Origin: Thermithiobacillus plumbiphilus
GTDB taxonomy: Bacteria > Pseudomonadota > Gammaproteobacteria > Acidithiobacillales > Thermithiobacillaceae
Direction: 5' to 3'
Assembly: GCF_038070005.1 (NCBI RefSeq)
Contig: NZ_JBBPCO010000005.1
Span: 1 to 64,000 of the forward strand
DNA length: 64,000 nucleotides
Below are positions 28,926 through 38,264 of the stretch, piece by piece (position 1 is the first letter of the stretch; every line of letters begins with the position of its first letter). Made by a program: the position numbers and the translations under genes. The notes beneath the pieces are model-generated. The model had not been told where the DNA came from, did not search any database, and was given only the letters and a program-made list of their open reading frames with translations.

Positions 28926-29522
28926 TCAGACCGCCTTGGTTTTCTCGCCCCGCCCCAGACCACCCACCAGCGCAAAACGCAGCGCCTGCTGCGGCGTCAT
29001 CTCGGGCAGTTCGATGATCTGGTCGCGGCGCACCAGATAGGTGAAGCCACCGATCTGGTAGCTCATCGGCACGTAGACCGCCACGCGGTCCTCGCCGGCA
29101 ATGGTCGGCAGCTCGGGCAGGCTATGGCGGGTCAGCAGCCCGACCGTATAACCCAGGCCATCGGGCTGACGCACCAGCACTACCGTCTGAAAGCCGTTTT
29201 CCTTGCCACCGATGAGAAAGCTCACGGCCTCCTGAATGGTGCTGTACACGGACTCCAGCAGGGGAATGCGGGTCAGCAGACCATTGAGCCAGTCAAAAAA
29301 GGAGCGAGTCACCACATGCGAGCCCAGCACGCCAACGATCAGGATGGCGCCGAGGGTCAGCAGCAGTCCCAGGCCGGGAATGTACTTGCCAAACAGCAAG
29401 GCCACCACGCCCTGAAACAGGCCATCCATCATCTCCACCACCCAGACCGTCAGGTACAAGGTGAGCGAGATGGGCAGGGCGATCAGCAGGCCCCGGACGA
29501 AGATGCTGCCAAGCTGTTTCAT
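28926..29522 (-). CDS. DUF502 membrane protein
   Basis: A 198-residue inner-membrane protein of the DUF502 family: two N-terminal transmembrane helices (FVRGLLIALPISLTLYL and GLGLLLTLGAILIVGVLG), followed by the conserved RIPLLESVYSTIQEAVSFL and the VVLVRQPDGLGYTVGLLT region. It is expressed divergently from the 29684 gene. The family is widespread and has no assigned biochemical role. Confidence 0.9.
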   Translation of the reverse strand: MKQLGSIFVRGLLIALPISLTLYLTVWVVEMMDGLFQGVVALLFGKYIPGLGLLLTLGAILIVGVLGSHVVTRSFFDWLNGLLTRIPLLESVYSTIQEAVSFLIGGKENGFQTVVLVRQPDGLGYTVGLLTRHSLPELPTIAGEDRVAVYVPMSYQIGGFTYLVRRDQIIELPEMTPQQALRFALVGGLGRGEKTKAV

Positions 29523-29683
29523 GAATCCGGCTTCCCGTATGCAAAATGGCGTGAATACTCGTCATCATACCTTTTCTGCGGGCAAAAAGGCAGGTACGCG
29601 CCTTGGCCGGATGCGTCGGGACAGCGGAATCCTGTACCCTGAAAAAGGTCCAAGCTGCGATCTTTGCCTGCAATGAGGAAAGA

Positions 29684-30223
29684 ATGCCAAAAGCGGCAGG
29701 TTTCCGGCCCTTGAGCGCCGCTGAAAGACGGCTCGCGGCCAGCATCTTTGCTGACCGGATCGATTACGCGCGCGTGCAGGTCCGGCGCCGCAGTTTTTTC
29801 CCCCTTGGGCTGCAGTCACGCACCACTGCCATGGCGCCGAATGGACACTTGTACTTTCATCCGCAAAGCCCGCTTTATCGGGAATGTTTCGCCGAATGCG
29901 CGCAAGGATCGTTACAGGGATTGTTCATCCACGAAATGGCCCATGTCTGGCAGCACCAGCAAGGTCAGCGGGTGTGGATATGGGCAGGCTTGGAGCAGCT
30001 TTCCCGCGATCCCTACGGTTATCGCTTGAAGCCCGGCAAGTCCCTGGCGCAATATGGCCTGGAGCAGCAGGCCGAGATCCTGCGCCACTACTTCTATCTG
30101 CGACAGATCCCCGCCCAGGCGGCAAAAATGGGGCTCAGCGCGGCGGACCTGCCGCCTTATCAGGATACCCTCCAGGCGTTTCTGGAACATACCGGCGCAA
30201 GCGCGGGCAGTATCCGGATTTAG
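29684..30223 (+). CDS. HExxH-motif zinc-peptidase-like protein
   Basis: A 179-residue protein with a clear gluzincin-like motif LFIHEMAHVWQHQQG near residue 85, so a zinc-dependent peptidase fold is likely. A downstream Glu (LEQQAEIL) could be the third ligand. It lacks a signal peptide and is related to proteins annotated as Vgr-related or DUF4157-like. The ATG at 29684 has a GAGGAAAG site. It lies just before the rhombosortase gene in the same direction, separated by 81 bases. Confidence 0.75.
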   Translation: MPKAAGFRPLSAAERRLAASIFADRIDYARVQVRRRSFFPLGLQSRTTAMAPNGHLYFHPQSPLYRECFAECAQGSLQGLFIHEMAHVWQHQQGQRVWIWAGLEQLSRDPYGYRLKPGKSLAQYGLEQQAEILRHYFYLRQIPAQAAKMGLSAADLPPYQDTLQAFLEHTGASAGSIRI

Positions 30224-30304
30224 CGTGAACATGAAGCAGGATTCAGCACTTTGCCTATCCCCGCCATGCCGGCCACACCGGCCTGATCCAGGAACCCTGC
30301 TTTC

Positions 30305-30877
30305 GTGCCTGCACGCGCGCTGATCGTGCACTGGCGCCTGCCACTTGCGCTGGCGCTGCTTTGCCTGCTGGCGCAATGGCCGGATCTGGCCCCTTATCTG
30401 CGCTATGAGCGCATAGCCATCCTGCAGGGCGAGGTCTGGCGCCTGCTCAGTGCACATCTGACCCACTTGAGTGTTGGCCATCTTGCCCTGAACCTGCTGG
30501 GGCTCGCCCTGATCTGGCAGATCTTTGGCGAGGGCTTCAGCCAGCGCCAGTGGCTCCTGATCCTGGTACTGATCTTTCTGGGCATCAGCCTGGGTCTGCT
30601 TGTTCTGTATCCGCAAGTGCAGTGGTATGTCGGCCTGTCGGGCAGTTTGCATGGCCTGTTCGTTGCCGGTGCCCTGGCGCAATGGCGCCGTGGCAACTGG
30701 CTCGGGCCCGTGCTGCTGGCAGGTCTTGCGCTCAAGCTGGTCCGCGAGCAATGGATGGGGCCGCTGGCGGGCAGCATCGCGCTCACTGGTGGCCCCGTGC
30801 TCACCCAGGCCCACCTGCTAGGAGCAATCGCCGGTCTGCTCGTTGCGGCACCGATCCTGTCTGGACAGCGCCGCTAA
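30305..30877 (+). CDS. rrtA: Rhombosortase (rhomboid-family intramembrane protease)
   Basis: A 190-residue protein with about six membrane helices and the rhomboid catalytic Ser motif GLSGSLHGL (Ser in helix 4) and helix-6 His in AHLLGAIAGL. The size and HLTHLSVGHLALNLLGL segment match rhombosortases, which cut GlyGly-CTERM tails of secreted proteins. The next gene encodes a protein ending in just such a tail, which supports the call. The start is GTG with a weak ribosome-binding site. Confidence 0.88.
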   Translation: MPARALIVHWRLPLALALLCLLAQWPDLAPYLRYERIAILQGEVWRLLSAHLTHLSVGHLALNLLGLALIWQIFGEGFSQRQWLLILVLIFLGISLGLLVLYPQVQWYVGLSGSLHGLFVAGALAQWRRGNWLGPVLLAGLALKLVREQWMGPLAGSIALTGGPVLTQAHLLGAIAGLLVAAPILSGQRR

Positions 30878-31045
30878 GTCCTGCCGTATCACCCTGCGAA
30901 AAGCACCATCCCAGCATTTCCATCTGCCGAAATCAGCCTTTTGGCCCAGCCCGACAAGGCCGCCAAAGACCAAAGTCCCAGATCAATTTCCCGGTCCGGG
31001 AACAACAATCAAGGCAGGAAGTCTCAACCAGTCAAGGATGACGTC

Positions 31046-33571
31046 ATGAGCAAGATCCTGCGATCAGGATTGCTGTTGTCACTTGCCGGAAGCGCTGTGT
31101 TCACCGGCGGCTGCTATTTCGATATCGCCAGTTCCGATTCATCCCCCAAATCCCAAGCAGTGGCGGCCAGCCAGCAGGCTTCAGCGGAAAATGGTGCGGA
31201 TCTGTTTGCCAAATTGCAGACGCATCAGGCGCGCGTCGCAAAGATAGCGGGCTCCGGCCAGGTCAGCTTCATCGGCGCCAATCCTGGCGCCCCCTTGCCC
31301 CTTGCAAGGCGGGTGACCACGGCGGGTGTGGACCGGGCGGCGGACTCCGCCAGCATGGCCGCATTGCAGGAATATGGGCCCTTGTTTGGTCTTGGCAACC
31401 CGCGCGAAGAGCTGCAACTCATTCGCAGCTCGGAACATCCGCTTGGCGGCGAAGTAGCGCGGTATCAGCAGGTCGCTGGCGGCGTCCCTGTCATCGGTGG
31501 CGAGCTGGTGGTCAACACCAGCAATCGCGGCCTGCTGTCCATGAACGGAGAGATTTCCCCCAGCCCGGAGATCCCGACCAGGCCTGGCATTGATGCCGGC
31601 AAGGCGCAATCCACTGCCATGGCGGCCGTCAGCAAGTGGCATCATCTATCAAGAGACCTGCTGAAGGTCTCGCCGGCAAAGCTCGCCATCTACGATCCCA
31701 GGCTCATCGGTCCCGAAAGCGCCACGCCCACTCGCCTGGTCTGGCAGATCGAAGTCGGGGTAAAGGAAGCGCTACCCGTGCGCGAGATGGTGCTGGTGGA
31801 TGCCCGCACGGGCGGCATCGCCCTGCATTTCAACCAGAGCGAGGCCATGCTGGATCGCGCCACCTACACCAGCAATCATAGTGACGTTCTGCCGGGCAAT
31901 CTGGTCTGCGACGAGTCGGACCTGACCTGCAGCAAGGGTGATCAGGACGCACGCGATGCGCATCGCTACACCGCGGATTTCTACAACTTCTTCGCCAGGG
32001 TCCATGGGCGCGACAGCATCGACAACCAGGGCAAGCGGCTGGTTTCGAGTGTTCACTACGGCATCGGTGATATCCAGAATGCCTACTGGAATGGTGAGCA
32101 GATGGTCTACACCGATGGCATGCCCAGGGCCGACGATCTCGTGGCACATGAACTGACTCATGGTTTCACCCAGTACACATCGGGCCTGAACTCCTACTAT
32201 CAGTCGGGTTCGATCAACGAGTCCCTCTCGGACATCTGGGGTGAATTCATCGACCAGACCAATGGCGCCGGCACGGACACACCGGAAGTCAAATGGCTGC
32301 TCGGCGAGGATGTCCCTGGCACAGGCGCCGTGCGGAGCATGAAGGATCCCACCGTGTATAAGCAGCCGGACCGCATGACCAGTCCACTCTACGGCACAGG
32401 TGGCGGCGATCAGGGCGAGGTCCACGTCAACAGCGGCATCAACAACAAGGCCGCCTATCTGATGGTCGAAGGCGGCAACTTCAACGGTCAGACCGTCACC
32501 GGGCTCGGCATCGACAAGGTCGCAAAGATCTACTACGAGGTCCAGACGCATCTGCTCACCTCGGGTTCCAACTACCACGATCTTTATCAGGGTCTGTATC
32601 AGGGCTGCCTGAATCTTGGCTCAAGCAGCAGCTCGGGCATCGGCCAGGCCGACTGCCAGGAAGTGCGCAAGGCCACCCTGGCGGTCGAAATGGACCGCGA
32701 ACCCCAGCCGGGATTCCTGCCCCAGGTGGACGCCTGCCCTGCCCCGCAGCAAGCGGCAGACATATTCTTCGATGATATGGCAACCGCTACCAACTGGGCC
32801 TTCAGACCCGTAAGCGGCCAGGTCAACGATTGGCGCATCAGTGGTGAATTTGCCCATTCCGGCAAGACTTCTCTCAACAACGAGAGTCCTGCCAGAGTTT
32901 CCGACAGCGCCGCCGAGATGCAGCGCAGCGTCACCGTGCCAGCGGGGGCCTTCCTGCATTTTTCTCAGGCCTATGATTTCGATAGAGGCGGCGGGAGATT
33001 TTATGACGGCGGGGTGCTGGAATACTCGCTCGACAATGGCGCGAGCTGGACGGATGCCAGCCCCCTGCATGATGCGGGCAACAGCTATGGTGGCGCCCTG
33101 GCCACTGACAGCGGCAATCCACTTGAAGGCAGGCAGGCCTTCGTAGGCATCAGCCATGGTTATGTTGACAGCCGCTATGATCTGTCCCCGCTGGCGGGCA
33201 AATCCGTGCGCTTTCGCTTCCGCATGGGCTCGGACAGGGAAATCGCCGGCTGGGGCTGGTACGTCGATGATGTCCGGATCTATACCTGCGCCCTGCCCCA
33301 GACTTCACAACCAGCGCCCGCTCCTGGGCCGCAACCAGGACAGACGCCACTCAGCCCGGGCACGGGCGATCCCTGCATTCCCTGCGACGCCGCCCCCATC
33401 AATGATGGCCAGAATAATGGCACTGGCGCAAGCGGAGGTACGGGGGGCAGTAGCGTAACCACAAATGCCAGCGGCACAGGCGGCGGTGGCGGCAGCCTGG
33501 ATGCGGTGCTGATGGGCCTGCTCCTGAGCGGGTTGGGGTTGCAGGGCTGGCGACGCCGATCACGCGCCTGA
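31046..33571 (+). CDS. M4-family metalloprotease with GlyGly-CTERM tail
   Basis: An 841-residue exported protease. The start at 31046 gives a lipoprotein-type signal peptide ending in a lipobox with Cys23 (FTGGC). A FTP/PepSY-like propeptide is followed by a thermolysin-like catalytic domain with zinc site His368-Glu369-x-x-His372 and the third ligand Glu392 (NESLSD), and an HVNSGINNKAAYL segment that carries the second catalytic His. The C-terminal part contains a MAM/P-domain-like region, then a Gly/Ser-rich linker and GGGSLDAVLMGLLLSGLG followed by WRRRSRA, the GlyGly-CTERM sorting signal. The rrtA gene sits immediately upstream. Confidence 0.92.
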   Translation: MSKILRSGLLLSLAGSAVFTGGCYFDIASSDSSPKSQAVAASQQASAENGADLFAKLQTHQARVAKIAGSGQVSFIGANPGAPLPLARRVTTAGVDRAADSASMAALQEYGPLFGLGNPREELQLIRSSEHPLGGEVARYQQVAGGVPVIGGELVVNTSNRGLLSMNGEISPSPEIPTRPGIDAGKAQSTAMAAVSKWHHLSRDLLKVSPAKLAIYDPRLIGPESATPTRLVWQIEVGVKEALPVREMVLVDARTGGIALHFNQSEAMLDRATYTSNHSDVLPGNLVCDESDLTCSKGDQDARDAHRYTADFYNFFARVHGRDSIDNQGKRLVSSVHYGIGDIQNAYWNGEQMVYTDGMPRADDLVAHELTHGFTQYTSGLNSYYQSGSINESLSDIWGEFIDQTNGAGTDTPEVKWLLGEDVPGTGAVRSMKDPTVYKQPDRMTSPLYGTGGGDQGEVHVNSGINNKAAYLMVEGGNFNGQTVTGLGIDKVAKIYYEVQTHLLTSGSNYHDLYQGLYQGCLNLGSSSSSGIGQADCQEVRKATLAVEMDREPQPGFLPQVDACPAPQQAADIFFDDMATATNWAFRPVSGQVNDWRISGEFAHSGKTSLNNESPARVSDSAAEMQRSVTVPAGAFLHFSQAYDFDRGGGRFYDGGVLEYSLDNGASWTDASPLHDAGNSYGGALATDSGNPLEGRQAFVGISHGYVDSRYDLSPLAGKSVRFRFRMGSDREIAGWGWYVDDVRIYTCALPQTSQPAPAPGPQPGQTPLSPGTGDPCIPCDAAPINDGQNNGTGASGGTGGSSVTTNASGTGGGGGSLDAVLMGLLLSGLGLQGWRRRSRA

Positions 33572-33702
33572 CCGACCGGCCGCTTCCATGCCCGTCGGAA
33601 TCCAGGCGGCGGAAGTAGCCCGGTCTTCTGCCTCTTGCCGGCAACTTTCTGTCCCTGCTTTCGTCAAACTCTTTGAGCCGATACCTGATGCGGAGAGCGC
33701 AT

Positions 33703-33915
33703 ATGTATACCAAACTGCAGATCATGGGCATGACAGATGAATCCGCTGCAAAACGCGCCGAGCAGGCCCTGCGCGAGGTGCAGGGCGTCGAGCACGCCGA
33801 GGTCAATCTTCAGGACGGCACGGCGGAAGTGGAAATGGGGCCGCACCTTTCAGCACAACTGCTCATGCGCGCGCTGGGAGAGGCCGGTTTCGGCGGCCAG
33901 CCACTATCCAGCTGA
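33703..33915 (+). CDS. HMA-like protein lacking the metal-binding cysteines
   Basis: A 70-residue protein with the full ferredoxin-like pattern of a heavy-metal-associated domain (LQIMGMTDESAAKRAEQALREVQGVEHAEVNLQDGTAEVEM...LMRALGEAGFGG), but the usual MxCxxC loop reads MGMTDESA, so neither cysteine is present. It cannot bind copper the usual way. The ATG at 33703 gives the HMA domain its standard N terminus. It lies 27 bases before the erythromycin-esterase-like gene. Confidence 0.8.
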   Translation: MYTKLQIMGMTDESAAKRAEQALREVQGVEHAEVNLQDGTAEVEMGPHLSAQLLMRALGEAGFGGQPLSS

Positions 33916-33942
33916 GTCCGGGGGACAGCTTCAGGAGGATTC

Positions 33943-35286
33943 ATGGCACGCGAGGCACTCAGGGACGATATCCGCAAGGCCGCGCACCCGCTGCAGGACA
34001 GGCCCGAGGACTTCGATCCGCTGATGGACCTGGTGGGTAACGCGCGACTGGTGCTGCTGGGCGAGGCCAGTCACGGCACTGAGGAGTTTTACCATCTGCG
34101 CGCCGAGATCACCAAACGCCTGATCACCGAAAAGGGCTTTCACGCCGTGGCCGTGGAAGCGGACTGGCCGGACGCCTATCGCGTCAACCGCTATGTCAAG
34201 GGCCAGGGTACGGACGCAGATGCCAATCAGGCGCTGGGCGGCTTCAGCCGCTTCCCGACCTGGATGTGGCGCAACACCGAAGTGCTCGCATTCACCGACT
34301 GGCTGCGCGTGCACAACCAGGGTAAGGCGCCAAGCCAGCTGACCGGCTTCTATGGCCTGGACCTCTACAGCCTGCACACTTCCATCCGCGCCGTGCTCGA
34401 CTACCTCGACAAGCAGGATCCCGAGGCCGCCGCGCGGGCGCGCTATCGCTATAGCTGCTTCGATCACTATGGCGAGGATACCCAGGCCTATGGCTATGCC
34501 GCCAGTTTCGGGCTCTCGGAATCCTGCGAAAGCGGCGTGCTGGCGCAGTTGCAGGACATGCAGCGCCAGGGAATCCTGTTGCAGGGCCAGGGCGACCAGG
34601 CCGCCGAGGACGAGCACTTTTTCGCCGAGCAGAATGCCCGGCTGGTCAAGAATGCCGAGGCCTATTACCGCACCATGTTCCGTGGCCACGTATCGAGCTG
34701 GAACCTGCGCGATCAGCACATGTTCGACACCCTGCAGGCCCTGATCGGACATATCGAGCGCCAGCAAGGCGGCGAACCGGCCCGCATCGTGGTTTGGGAG
34801 CACAATTCCCATCTGGGAGACGCCCGCGCCACCGACATGAGCCGCCGCGGCGAGTTCAATGTCGGCCAGCTCGTCAAGGAACATTATGGCGATGCAGCAG
34901 TGGCGGTCGGCTTCACGACCTTCCATGGCACGGTGACTGCTGCGAGCAACTGGGATGCCCCCGCCGAACGCAAGTTCGTCCGCCCCGGTCTTACCGGCAG
35001 CTACGAATGGCTTTTCCACCATGTGGAGATTCCCCGCTTCCTGCTCAGCCTGCGCGGGGGCGGCAGACTGGCGGAGCAGGTCAACGAAACACGCCTGGAG
35101 CGCGCCATCGGCGTCATCTACCTGCCGGAATCCGAGCGCCTGAGCCACTACTTTCACGCGAATCTCGCCGAGCAGTTCGATGCCGTCATCCATGTCGACA
35201 AGACCCGCGCCCTGACCCCGCTGGAGCGTAATGTGCACTGGGATCGCGGCGAGGAAGCACCGGAGACCTACCCCTTCGCCATCTGA
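33943..35286 (+). CDS. Erythromycin esterase family protein
   Basis: A 447-residue protein of the erythromycin esterase-like family. Motifs are LLGEASHGTEEFYHLRAEITKRL near residue 40, the VAVEADWPDAYRVNRYV segment near residue 70, and VVWEHNSHLGDARATDMSRRGE near residue 285, which carry the Glu and His residues used in EreA/B. Most environmental members are not proven antibiotic esterases, so resistance should not be assumed. It has an AGGAGG site and a strong terminator downstream. Confidence 0.9.
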   Translation: MAREALRDDIRKAAHPLQDRPEDFDPLMDLVGNARLVLLGEASHGTEEFYHLRAEITKRLITEKGFHAVAVEADWPDAYRVNRYVKGQGTDADANQALGGFSRFPTWMWRNTEVLAFTDWLRVHNQGKAPSQLTGFYGLDLYSLHTSIRAVLDYLDKQDPEAAARARYRYSCFDHYGEDTQAYGYAASFGLSESCESGVLAQLQDMQRQGILLQGQGDQAAEDEHFFAEQNARLVKNAEAYYRTMFRGHVSSWNLRDQHMFDTLQALIGHIERQQGGEPARIVVWEHNSHLGDARATDMSRRGEFNVGQLVKEHYGDAAVAVGFTTFHGTVTAASNWDAPAERKFVRPGLTGSYEWLFHHVEIPRFLLSLRGGGRLAEQVNETRLERAIGVIYLPESERLSHYFHANLAEQFDAVIHVDKTRALTPLERNVHWDRGEEAPETYPFAI

Positions 35287-35302
35287 GCTTTTGGCATGAA
35301 GA

Positions 35303-35332
35303 AAAAAATCCGCGGCAATCCGCGGATTTTTT
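35303..35332 (+). terminator. Rho-independent terminator after the esterase gene
   Basis: Stem AAAAAATCCGCGG / CCGCGGATTTTTT with a CAAT loop, ending in a run of T; the A/T flanks make it usable on both strands. Confidence 0.93.
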
Positions 35333-35412
35333 CATGTCCCGATTCAGACTACCTTTTTTCCGGAAAATGGCTATTATTGGGAATTCCATAATCAAGCGGT
35401 AAAGAGGAAGAC

Positions 35413-36147
35413 ATGCGCGTTTTCAAGATTATTGCGGGGCTGGCCCTGATCATGCCGGCCCTGCAGGCCCAGGCTGCCGATCTGCAGGCCATTCTGGGCG
35501 TGGAACAGGGCGAAATCTCCGGTACGGTCGCCAGCGGCGGCGACCCCGTCGACCTGCGTCGCGACCTCGGCCTGGACAAGTCCAATCCCGTCGTTGCCGG
35601 TTTCAAGATCGGTGCCCTCGGCAACACCTTCGCCTTTCGCTACATCCCTTACAGCTTCAGTGGCGATGGCTCGGTCAGCCAGAACTTCTCTTTCCGCGGC
35701 CTCAACTTTGCAGTGAATGACCCCGTGCACAGCGACGTCGACATCAAGGAATATGCCGCAGACTACCGCTTCGGCTTTGCCCTGCCGGGTCTGGCGCGCG
35801 TGGGCGTGGGCGCTGGCGTGAACGTGTTTGACGCCAACTTTGCCATAACCCGCAAGATCACTGGCGAAACCACGACAAAGCAGATCACCGCGCCGATTCC
35901 CACCCTTGGCGTTTCCGCCGGCCTGAGCCTGCCACTGACCGGGCTCAAGCTGGATGCCGATGTCTCCGGCATGGGCTATTCAAGTAATCGTTACATCAAT
36001 GCCGATGCCAACCTCAGCTACAGTCCCTTGCCGCTGATCGGCATCAAGGCCGGTTACCGCTACCGCAAGCTCAAGCTGGACATCGATGACACCCAGGCCG
36101 ACATGGAGATCAAGGGCCCCTACGCCGCTGTCTATGCCGGCTTCTGA
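35413..36147 (+). CDS. Outer-membrane beta-barrel protein (TIGR04219-like)
   Basis: A 244-residue protein with a signal peptide (MRVFKIIAGLALIMPALQAQA) and about eight amphipathic strands, ending with the terminal aromatic motif AAVYAGF. It resembles the small TIGR04219-type outer-membrane proteins: a DLQAILGVEQGEISG start and repeating GFKIGALGNTFAFRYIPYSF-type strands. Function is unknown. It is preceded by the esterase terminator and a ribosome-binding site (AGAGGAAG). Confidence 0.82.
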   Translation: MRVFKIIAGLALIMPALQAQAADLQAILGVEQGEISGTVASGGDPVDLRRDLGLDKSNPVVAGFKIGALGNTFAFRYIPYSFSGDGSVSQNFSFRGLNFAVNDPVHSDVDIKEYAADYRFGFALPGLARVGVGAGVNVFDANFAITRKITGETTTKQITAPIPTLGVSAGLSLPLTGLKLDADVSGMGYSSNRYINADANLSYSPLPLIGIKAGYRYRKLKLDIDDTQADMEIKGPYAAVYAGF

Positions 36148-36201
36148 TTTCTGACCGGCGTGACCGAGACACGCCGCTATATCGAGAGGAGAGTACCACC
36201 C

Positions 36202-36507
36202 ATGGATCAAGCTGCACTGAACAAACGCTGTGTCGAACTGTTTCAGCACCCGCGCGTCAAGCTGCGCCTCTGGCACCCGCGCATGTTCTGGAAGATGAAG
36301 GATCAGTGGAACCCGAGCCCCGACACCTGGACCGACCCCAAGGTCGATCTCTGTGAGCTCGAAGTGATGCTGAGCGCGCTCGCCTATGAGCCGTCCCAGT
36401 GCGCCGCCGAACTCAACCAGCGCGAACCCGGCCGGGCCGACTTCATCGCCCGTCAGGTGCGCGGCGGCATGCGCCCGATGCTCAAGAGCACCAAGAACGC
36501 GGCCTGA
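36202..36507 (+). CDS. Small conserved protein, 101 aa, paralogue of the 3037-3357 gene
   Basis: A 101-residue cytoplasmic protein starting at ATG 36202 with GAGAGGAGAG upstream. It is homologous to the small protein encoded beside the RimK protease: both share RC(x)EL(x)Q(x)PR(I/V), PR(M/L)FW, the DLCELEVMLSALAYEPSQCAAEL-like segment and the EPGRADFIARQVR end. The family has no assigned function. It follows the outer-membrane gene at a distance of 54 bases and is closed by a terminator. Confidence 0.82.
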   Translation: MDQAALNKRCVELFQHPRVKLRLWHPRMFWKMKDQWNPSPDTWTDPKVDLCELEVMLSALAYEPSQCAAELNQREPGRADFIARQVRGGMRPMLKSTKNAA

Positions 36508-36529
36508 GTCATCAACTAGCTGGAACCGT

Positions 36530-36570
36530 CAAGCCCTCGCTCAGGCATCCTGATCGGGGGCTTGATTTTT
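36530..36570 (+). terminator. Rho-independent terminator
   Basis: Stem CAAGCCCTCG / CGGGGGCTTG (36530-36539 and 36555-36564), with one T-G pair, followed by ATTTTT. It lies between the convergent 36202 gene and the multicopper oxidase. Confidence 0.82.
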
Positions 36571-36602
36571 CCACGGTCAATAATGAGAACCTGGCGCCAT
36601 TT

Positions 36603-38264
36603 CTAGGCAATCACTTTCACATTGGTCATCAGGCCCATGTCCTCGTGCTCCAGCACATGGCAGTGCACCATGTAGTGTTCTTCAGCACCGAAGCAATGAT
36701 GGAAATCGATGGCGACGCGCACGGTCTCACCGGGCCAGACCAGCACCGTGTCCTTGAAGCCCAGATCGGTGACCATCCGGCCACTGGCATCAACGGATTG
36801 TGCTGCCACCTCGGGCGGTGTTCCCGTCCGGCTCAGCACCCGGAACAGGAAGCCATGCAGGTGGATGGGATGTGGCATGCCTGCACTCCCGATCTTGAAG
36901 TCCCAGAACTCCACCGCATTCTTCTTGACTACTATGGGGAAGTCATTCATGTCATAGAGGGTGTCCACGCCGTCGATCTTCATCACCCAGTCGCCACTGG
37001 CATTGCGTGCCGGCTGCAGGGTGCGGATTTTGTCCGAGGCGCTGGGCAGAGCAGGCAGGGATGACAGCGTGGCCGGCAGCGCGCCACCGGCATCCACCAG
37101 ATTCCTGACCACCAGTTTCATGAGCGTGAAAGCCTCGCCTGGCTTCAAGGACGTGCCGAAAGCCGGACTGGGCATATGCGTATCCTTGGGATCGAAGGCC
37201 AGGCTCTTGAGCAGGATCACGTCACCCGGCCTGGCGGAACGCAGGTCCAGCACGATATCCACCCGCTCCGCCGCCGCCAGATAGACGTCCGGGACCTCGT
37301 AGGGCTTGTCGAGCAAGCCGCCATCCGTACCGACCACATGGAATTTCAGCGGATTGCCATTGTTCTCGAATGCCAATTTGTAAGTGCGGATGGAAGAGCC
37401 ATTGAGAACACGGAAGCGATAAAAACGGGTATCCACGTCCAGTGCCGGATTGGGCGTGAAATTGACGAGCATTACATTGCCGAAGTAGCCCATCATCTTT
37501 TCCATGTCATCCGGGCTGTAGTCCAGTTCGCCCTCTTCATTGCAGCGTCTGTCCTGGATCAGCAGAGGCAGTTCCGTATCGCCCAGGGTCAGGTTCATGG
37601 CCTGGCGCAGGGCCAGATCATGCGCATCTTCCACGATGAAAAAACTGCTCAGACCGGCGAAGGTCTGCTCGGCGGTGTGCATGTGCGGATGCGGATGGTA
37701 CCAGTAGGTACCGCCGCGGTTATTCACCGAGAACTTGTAAGAATAGCTCGCGCCCGGTGCTACCGGATTCAGGGGACTGCCATCGACACTGCCGGGCACC
37801 AACAGGCCATGCCAGTGTACCGTGGTGGGCTGGTCCAGATTGTTGCGGAAGGTCACATCGCAGCTCAGATCCTTGCTGATCTTCAGCACCGGATTCTGAT
37901 AGTTCCTGCCGCCGCTTTGGCTGTTGTAGAGCCTGACCGGAACACTGCGGTCACCAAAGATCGCCATCTTGCCCGAGTCGGCAGAGAGCGTCAGCGGACC
38001 CGCGCCCAGGTCCAAGATGCCAAATAGGCCTTCCGTGCCGGGCTTGCGCAAGGGCGTTGTGAAATTCTCCGCCACACGCGGATCGATGCCCTCATAACTC
38101 AGCACACCGGTTGGCGAGGTCGCCGAAGCCGGTGTCGATGTGCCGGAAACCGGCGGTGTACTGTCGCTGGAACAGGCGCTCAACAAGGCCGACAGGCCGC
38201 CCGTGCCAAGCACCGCAGCACCGGATACGCTATACTTCAGGAACAGCCGTCTGCTCAATCCCAT
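36603..38264 (-). CDS. Multicopper oxidase, Tat-exported
   Basis: A 553-residue multicopper oxidase. The start at 38264 (GGGAGG upstream) yields a twin-arginine signal (GLSRRLFLKYSVSGAAV) ending in a lipobox-like LLSACSS, so the mature protein may be lipidated. Copper ligands appear in order: HWHGLLVPG, YHPHPHMHT, HPIHLHGF and HCHVLEHEDMGLM, with an axial Met. These sites fit a CotA/bilirubin-oxidase or CueO-like enzyme. It may oxidise Cu(I), Mn(II) or phenols. It is monocistronic, with no copper regulator beside it. Confidence 0.92.
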   Translation of the reverse strand: MGLSRRLFLKYSVSGAAVLGTGGLSALLSACSSDSTPPVSGTSTPASATSPTGVLSYEGIDPRVAENFTTPLRKPGTEGLFGILDLGAGPLTLSADSGKMAIFGDRSVPVRLYNSQSGGRNYQNPVLKISKDLSCDVTFRNNLDQPTTVHWHGLLVPGSVDGSPLNPVAPGASYSYKFSVNNRGGTYWYHPHPHMHTAEQTFAGLSSFFIVEDAHDLALRQAMNLTLGDTELPLLIQDRRCNEEGELDYSPDDMEKMMGYFGNVMLVNFTPNPALDVDTRFYRFRVLNGSSIRTYKLAFENNGNPLKFHVVGTDGGLLDKPYEVPDVYLAAAERVDIVLDLRSARPGDVILLKSLAFDPKDTHMPSPAFGTSLKPGEAFTLMKLVVRNLVDAGGALPATLSSLPALPSASDKIRTLQPARNASGDWVMKIDGVDTLYDMNDFPIVVKKNAVEFWDFKIGSAGMPHPIHLHGFLFRVLSRTGTPPEVAAQSVDASGRMVTDLGFKDTVLVWPGETVRVAIDFHHCFGAEEHYMVHCHVLEHEDMGLMTNVKVIA

